Positions 7,319 through 10,191 of a DNA stretch of 10,191 nucleotides are shown here, piece by piece. Numbering within the stretch: position 1 is the first letter of the stretch; every line of letters begins with the position of its first letter. The notes under the pieces were generated by a model. It made no database searches, was not told where the DNA came from, and worked only from the letters and a program-made list of their open reading frames with translations. Source of the stretch: Bacillota bacterium (lineage in GTDB: Bacteria > Bacillota > Clostridia > Peptostreptococcales > Anaerovoracaceae); NCBI GenBank assembly GCA_016284485.1, contig JAEEOX010000174.1, positions 1-10,191 of the forward strand, in the 5' to 3' direction. A program made the translations under genes and the position numbers.

Positions 7319-7750
7319 TTAGAATCCGTACTCCTTAAGCGCTTCTCCGAAGTCCTCGGTCTCCATCTTACTGTCATTCAACGGATCCTCCCAGACTTCT
7401 CTGGCCCAGACTTCGATCTTACTTCTGGCTCCTATGGTCACTAGTTCTTTTCCGACTCTGGCATACGACTTTAATTCTTGGGGGATGACTATTCTGCCTT
7501 GTTTGTCGAATTCGCACTCGGCTGCATTGCCTAAATAGTGCCTTATGAACGCTCTGACCTTAGGATCCGATTCCGGAAGCTTATCGATCTTTTCCATCTG
7601 CTTCTGCCAGTCTTCCATGGTGTAGATATAGAGGCACCTGTCAAGACCTCTGGTAAGTACACAGCTCCTGCCGAGTTCATTCCTGAAGCGTGAAGGAACG
7701 ATCATCCTGTTCTTATCGTCTATGGAATTGTAATTCGTTCCCATGAACAT
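7319..7750 (-). CDS. mraZ: Transcriptional regulator MraZ
   Basis: MraZ is a DNA-binding regulator with two AbrB-like (SpoVT/AbrB superfamily) half-domains. In characterised bacteria it binds repeats upstream of its own gene and controls the dcw operon. The 143-aa protein has the canonical start MFMGTNYNSIDDKNRMIVP and two pseudo-repeats, DDKNRMIVPSRFR (11-23) and DKQGRIVIPQELK (82-94), each carrying the DxKxR...P signature. GLDRCLYIY (35-43) is also typical. The ATG at 7750 has GGAGAA six bases upstream and is preferred over the Met two codons further in, which would be too far from the site. It is the first gene of the operon. The repeated AGTG elements at 7864-7950 are its likely operator, giving autoregulation by inference. 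Confidence 0.98.
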   Translation of the reverse strand: MFMGTNYNSIDDKNRMIVPSRFRNELGRSCVLTRGLDRCLYIYTMEDWQKQMEKIDKLPESDPKVRAFIRHYLGNAAECEFDKQGRIVIPQELKSYARVGKELVTIGARSKIEVWAREVWEDPLNDSKMETEDFGEALKEYGF

Positions 7751-7771
7751 TTCGTTCTCCTCAGTCGGACC

Positions 7772-7786
7772 CGGCCCGTCGGACCG
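7772..7786 (-). other. Small GC-rich hairpin in the mraZ leader
   Basis: The transcribed strand reads CGGTCC-GAC-GGGCCG, six base pairs including one G-U. It lies within a pair of 8-bp direct repeats (GTCGGACC on the plus strand at 7764-7771 and 7778-7785). It is about 20 bases upstream of the mraZ start codon. Any effect on translation is speculative. Confidence 0.4.
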
Positions 7787-7863
7787 CAGCTAACAGACGT
7801 GTTTGATTGCCGATATTTCCGGTTTCAGGGCGCAAAGTCCCAATCCCGAAAAGTATCTTGACA

Positions 7864-7950
7864 CCACTATACACCACTGGTCACCACTTTGCAAGCACTT
7901 TCCCCCACTTTTTTGGGTAAATCAGCCACTTTTTCATGGATTTCTCCACT
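7864..7950 (-). promoter_or_regulatory. MraZ-box array: seven phased AGTG repeats
   Basis: Seven AGTGG/AGTGC cores run in the same direction on the minus strand at 7946-7950, 7926-7930, 7905-7909, 7895-7899, 7884-7888, 7874-7878 and 7864-7868. Four carry the fuller form AAAGTG. Steps between them are 20, 21, 10, 11, 10 and 10 bp, so all lie on one face of the helix. MraZ proteins are known to bind short tandem repeats at this kind of spacing upstream of mraZ, with AAAGTG-type boxes reported in Mollicutes. The last three repeats overlap the core promoter. Assignment as the MraZ operator is inference from sequence and position. Confidence 0.8.
7866..7894 (-). promoter_or_regulatory. Sigma-A-type promoter of the mraZ-dcw operon
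   Basis: The minus strand holds TTGCAA (7889-7894; 4 of 6 matches to the -35 consensus) and TATAGT (7866-7871; 5 of 6 to the -10 consensus) separated by exactly 17 bp. Transcription would begin near 7858-7860, giving a leader of about 110 nt before mraZ. AGTG repeats lie in the spacer and overlap the -10, the arrangement expected of a repressor operator. Confidence 0.75.
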
Positions 7951-7969
7951 CGGGTGGGTTTTTCAGCAT

Positions 7970-8002
7970 AAAAAAAGAGAGGCGTCCGCTGCCTCTCTTT
8001 TT
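7970..8002 (-). terminator. Intrinsic terminator of arcA
   Basis: In the transcribed strand GAGAGGC pairs with GCCTCTC around a 7-nt loop (AGCGGAC), followed by seven T residues. Five flanking A-T pairs can extend the stem to 12 bp. It begins about 18 bases after the arcA stop codon and insulates the dcw promoter from arcA readthrough. The plus strand also ends in five T, but no plus-strand gene approaches it. Confidence 0.93.
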
Positions 8003-8020
8003 GAGATCTTTTAAATAATG

Positions 8021-9241
8021 CTAGATGTCGTCTCTGTCAACAGGACATACCATGCATCTCGGGCCGCCTCTTCCCCTGGAAAGCTCCGACAGGGAAATGG
8101 TGTGTACCTTGAGTCCGTGCTTGTCCAGAAGATCGTTGGTGACGTAGTTCCTGTCGATGGTCACCACCTCGCCCGGCGCGATTGCCAGGGTGTTGGATGC
8201 GTCATTCCACTGCTCTCTCTGAGACACCAGGACGTCGCTCCCGCCGCATTTGATCATGTCCACTGCAGGGAGTTTCAGTTCCTTCGCCAGTATTTTGTTG
8301 AGGCCGTCCTTCATAGCCCTGAATTTGAGCTCTCCCTTGGGAGAAAGAGTCATCTCATAGGCTGCCAGGGGTCCTTCGATCATGGGATCGATGGTGAACT
8401 TGTCGTGATCCACCATGGTGAAAACCGTGTCCAGATGGCTGAAAGCGCCGTACTTGGGCAGGTCGATGGCCAGGACCTTCTTGAACTTTGACCTGAGCAA
8501 AAGATTTCTGGCGAAGTTTTCCGCTCCCAGGATGGTGGTCCTCATGGAAATACCCACGGCCACAACGTCCTTTGAGAGCACCATGACGTCTCCTCCCTCG
8601 ATGGAGAAGCTGTCAGACAGGTCGTACCAGATCTGATCTCCTTCTTTTGCGAAATCCGGGCTGTACTTGTAGATGTACTTCAGGATCAGTGCCTCACGGT
8701 GTCTTGCCTCGTGGTGCATGTGGTGGATATTGATGCCCTCGCCCACACATGCTCCCGGATCCCTGGTCATGTAAAGATTGGGCATGGGCTCGGAAATGTA
8801 GGTATCCTCCCCCTCGATCAGATCCATGAGAGAAGTGATCCTGCCTGTGCTGATCTCCGCCCTCTTGATGCCGGAGATGACTTTCTCCACCATGGCGCTG
8901 GGCTCCATTGCCATGAGATACTCCTCAAGAGCCTCTCTCATTCCCTGAGATGTGATCTTGGAGAGATCGAACAGCTCGTTGAAGAACTGGCTGCGGACCT
9001 CTCTGTCAGTCAGTGCCTTTGCGGCCTCATCCACGTAGTACAGGACCTGCACTCCGTTTTTGCGGAGAAGATCAGCGAAGTCATCGTGTTCCCTCTTGGA
9101 TACCGTAAGGAACGGGATGTCCTCAAACAGCATCTTCTGAAGGGTGTCCGGTGTCAGAGCCTCCAGCTCTGCTCCCGGCCTGTGGAGAAGTGCCTTGTTC
9201 AGTTTGCCTATCTCAGAGTAATTGTATATTCCTCTTCCCAT
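8021..9241 (-). CDS. arcA: Arginine deiminase ArcA
   Basis: ArcA hydrolyses L-arginine to L-citrulline and ammonia, the first step of the arginine deiminase pathway that yields ATP and acid resistance in anaerobes. From the ATG at 9241 the protein is 406 aa, the usual length. It starts IYNYSEIGKLNKALLHRPG as in the family. Catalytic residues are recognisable: Asp161 in YMTRDP, Glu215 in IEGGD, His269 and Asp271 in SHLDTVF, and the nucleophile Cys396 in SRGRGGPRC. After the nucleophile it reads MVCP, with a second Cys at 399, where many relatives have MSMP. The open frame extends 18 codons upstream, but AAGGAGG sits four bases before the chosen ATG and inside that extension. No carbamate kinase, ornithine carbamoyltransferase or antiporter gene is visible nearby. 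Confidence 0.97.
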   Translation of the reverse strand: MGRGIYNYSEIGKLNKALLHRPGAELEALTPDTLQKMLFEDIPFLTVSKREHDDFADLLRKNGVQVLYYVDEAAKALTDREVRSQFFNELFDLSKITSQGMREALEEYLMAMEPSAMVEKVISGIKRAEISTGRITSLMDLIEGEDTYISEPMPNLYMTRDPGACVGEGINIHHMHHEARHREALILKYIYKYSPDFAKEGDQIWYDLSDSFSIEGGDVMVLSKDVVAVGISMRTTILGAENFARNLLLRSKFKKVLAIDLPKYGAFSHLDTVFTMVDHDKFTIDPMIEGPLAAYEMTLSPKGELKFRAMKDGLNKILAKELKLPAVDMIKCGGSDVLVSQREQWNDASNTLAIAPGEVVTIDRNYVTNDLLDKHGLKVHTISLSELSRGRGGPRCMVCPVDRDDI

Positions 9242-9245
9242 ACTG

Positions 9246-9252
9246 CCTCCTT
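9246..9252 (-). promoter_or_regulatory. arcA ribosome binding site that decides the start
   Basis: AAGGAGG in the minus strand, four bases before the ATG at 9241. The two earlier in-frame Met codons lie upstream of this site and lack a comparable one. Confidence 0.85.
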
Positions 9253-9266
9253 GTTTTATCATTGCG

Positions 9267-9288
9267 CGGCCGGTATTCTGCCCGGCCG
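9267..9288 (-). repeat. GC-rich inverted repeat upstream of arcA
   Basis: CGGCCGG pairs perfectly with CCGGCCG around an 8-nt loop, in the 68-bp spacer between the DUF1848-type gene and arcA. No T-run follows on the minus strand, so it is not a clear terminator. It could be a processing or weak pause site, or an operator. Function is not determined. Confidence 0.5.
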
Positions 9289-9309
9289 ATATCAAACGTA
9301 GTATATGTT

Positions 9310-10191
9310 TCAGATGTCTTTGAACATGTCCATCTGTCTCCCCGCCCAGCTGGATGCCGCCGCTTCGTGGACTGTGTCCTCAGGCATCAGATGCCCCACC
9401 AGAAGGGGCGACTTCGGGTCGTGGTCCCTCATGTTTCTCAGGACCCTTTCCCTGCTGGTATTTGCGTAACAGTACCTGCACATGTGTCCGCAGGTATCGT
9501 ACTGCCCTATGTCTCCCGAGAGAAAACACTGACAGTCCTTACGCATGTTCTTACGGCTGGGGAATCTGAGTCTGATCCCCGCGGCTTCCTGCCATATCTC
9601 CTGTGTCATACATCCCCGGCAGTCGGCGCCGTATGCCGCAAGTTCATTTCCTTCCGCGCAGGGTCTCAGGGTCATGCCCCTCTCCCCCGCTATCTCGATC
9701 ATGGCCTTGCCCAGCTCAAGTCTGGCCTCCTTCGGGACCGCCCTTGCCTCCGGAAAATTCTCCCTGACCTTGTCGTACAGGTCCAGAAAGCTTATGATGC
9801 AGACCTTGGTATACCCTTCCAGTTCTCCCGCCATCCTGGTGAATTCCCTGATGTGAGCACTCATATCGTAGGTATCGTTCAGGAGGATCGGATCGTACCT
9901 CCAGGCCACCCTTTCCGGGCCCACCATGTCCGACAATGTCCTGAAGGACCGGATCACTTCGTCCTTTCCGGGAACGTTGGGCTCTATGTCCCTGCCGTAG
10001 GGAGTGATGGTCACATGCCAGTATGTTCTGTAATCCCTTAGGGCATCCATCTTCGGAAGCATTGGCGAGGGATCCTTGGTGCAGAAGCCCATGACGTCCA
10101 CCACAGAAGGGTCCAGCACATATCTGGTGACGCTCCGCGGTTCGAAGGGATTCCTCACCATGACGAAACCCTCCCTGAGTCTGTTCACCAG
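9310..10191 (-). CDS. DUF1848-family cysteine-rich protein (5' end beyond window)
   Basis: I recognise this as a DUF1848-type protein; its function is not established. About 293 codons are visible up to the right edge. The sequence opens inside the conserved NRLREGFVMVRNPFEP motif, which in relatives follows a short N-terminal SRRTDIP-like segment, so roughly 15-25 residues are missing and the GTG at 10188 is not the real start. Conserved-looking stretches include VMGFCTKDPSPM (about 32-43), WHVTITPYGRDIEP (57-70) and WRYDPILLND (96-105). The C-terminal third is cysteine-rich: Cys177, 190, 193, 219, 221, then Cys233-x3-Cys237-x2-Cys240 in DTCGHMCRYCYAN. That spacing equals the radical SAM CX3CX2C motif but lies at the C-terminus, so iron-sulfur binding is plausible and radical SAM chemistry only a guess. 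A 68-bp spacer precedes arcA; cotranscription is possible. Confidence 0.85.
   Translation of the reverse strand: MVNRLREGFVMVRNPFEPRSVTRYVLDPSVVDVMGFCTKDPSPMLPKMDALRDYRTYWHVTITPYGRDIEPNVPGKDEVIRSFRTLSDMVGPERVAWRYDPILLNDTYDMSAHIREFTRMAGELEGYTKVCIISFLDLYDKVRENFPEARAVPKEARLELGKAMIEIAGERGMTLRPCAEGNELAAYGADCRGCMTQEIWQEAAGIRLRFPSRKNMRKDCQCFLSGDIGQYDTCGHMCRYCYANTSRERVLRNMRDHDPKSPLLVGHLMPEDTVHEAAASSWAGRQMDMFKDI

Noticed and set aside
7858..7863. Perfect TTGACA on the plus strand
   Set aside because: No -10 element lies 16-18 bp downstream and no plus-strand gene follows. It arises from the repeated CACCACT sequence of the operator.
7803..8018. Plus-strand open frame in the mraZ-arcA spacer
   Set aside because: It crosses the MraZ-box array, the promoter and the terminator stem, and its translation is mostly repeats of those elements.
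9242..9295. Longer arcA start at 9295 adding 18 residues
   Set aside because: The extension contains the ribosome binding site and the GC-rich inverted repeat, and family members start near the chosen Met.
9301..9306. TATACT on the minus strand as a possible -10 element for arcA
   Set aside because: I could not find a convincing -35 hexamer 16-18 bp upstream. A promoter here is possible but unsupported.
9151..10041. Long plus-strand open frame (296 codons) opposite arcA and the DUF1848-type gene
   Set aside because: It runs antisense across two well-supported genes, has no recognisable motif, and the protein is of low-complexity antisense character. It is a shadow of the real reading frames.
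1..10191. Mobile elements, tRNA/rRNA genes, CRISPR repeats or phage genes
   Set aside because: I looked for transposase-like motifs, terminal repeats, spaced direct repeats and RNA gene signatures and saw none. The only short-period repeat is the MraZ-box array, which is too short and too irregular between cores for CRISPR.

Overview
The window looks like chromosomal DNA from a low-to-mid-GC member of the Bacillota, most likely an anaerobic clostridial lineage. I judge G+C to be slightly above 50% by eye. The evidence is a compact dcw (division and cell wall) cluster headed by mraZ, a class B penicillin-binding protein with a C-terminal PASTA domain, strong AAGGAGG-type ribosome binding sites, an arginine deiminase, and a DUF1848-type protein. 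Genus cannot be decided from this window. Every gene I can support is on the minus strand, so transcription runs from high to low coordinates.

Right part (about 8021-10191): a DUF1848-family gene whose 5' end lies beyond the right edge is followed after 68 bp by arcA (arginine deiminase, about 406 aa). The arcA transcript ends at a strong intrinsic terminator (7970-8002). No arcB, arcC or arginine/ornithine antiporter gene is visible.

Middle (7751-8020): a 270-bp spacer holds the arcA terminator, seven AGTG-core repeats in helical phase that look like the MraZ operator, a sigma-A-type promoter embedded in them, and a leader of about 110 nt with a small hairpin.

Left part (1-7750): the dcw operon mraZ - rsmH - ftsL-like - spoVD/ftsI-like PBP - murF - mraY - murD (3' end cut by the left edge). 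MraZ is the autoregulator and RsmH methylates 16S rRNA. The FtsL-like protein and the PBP act in septal or cell-wall assembly. MurF and MurD are cytoplasmic Mur ligases, and MraY makes lipid I. murE is absent from the place it often occupies. Some junctions are tight (11 bp, overlapping RBS, 10 bp), while each of the three longer junctions (47, 65 and 71 bp) carries a stem-loop in the transcript sense.

I did not find an undescribed multi-gene system here. The more interesting material is non-coding: the phased MraZ-box array, the intercistronic stem-loops, and a 13-bp sequence shared between the mraZ leader and the mraY leader. The cysteine-rich DUF1848 protein is the least understood gene product.
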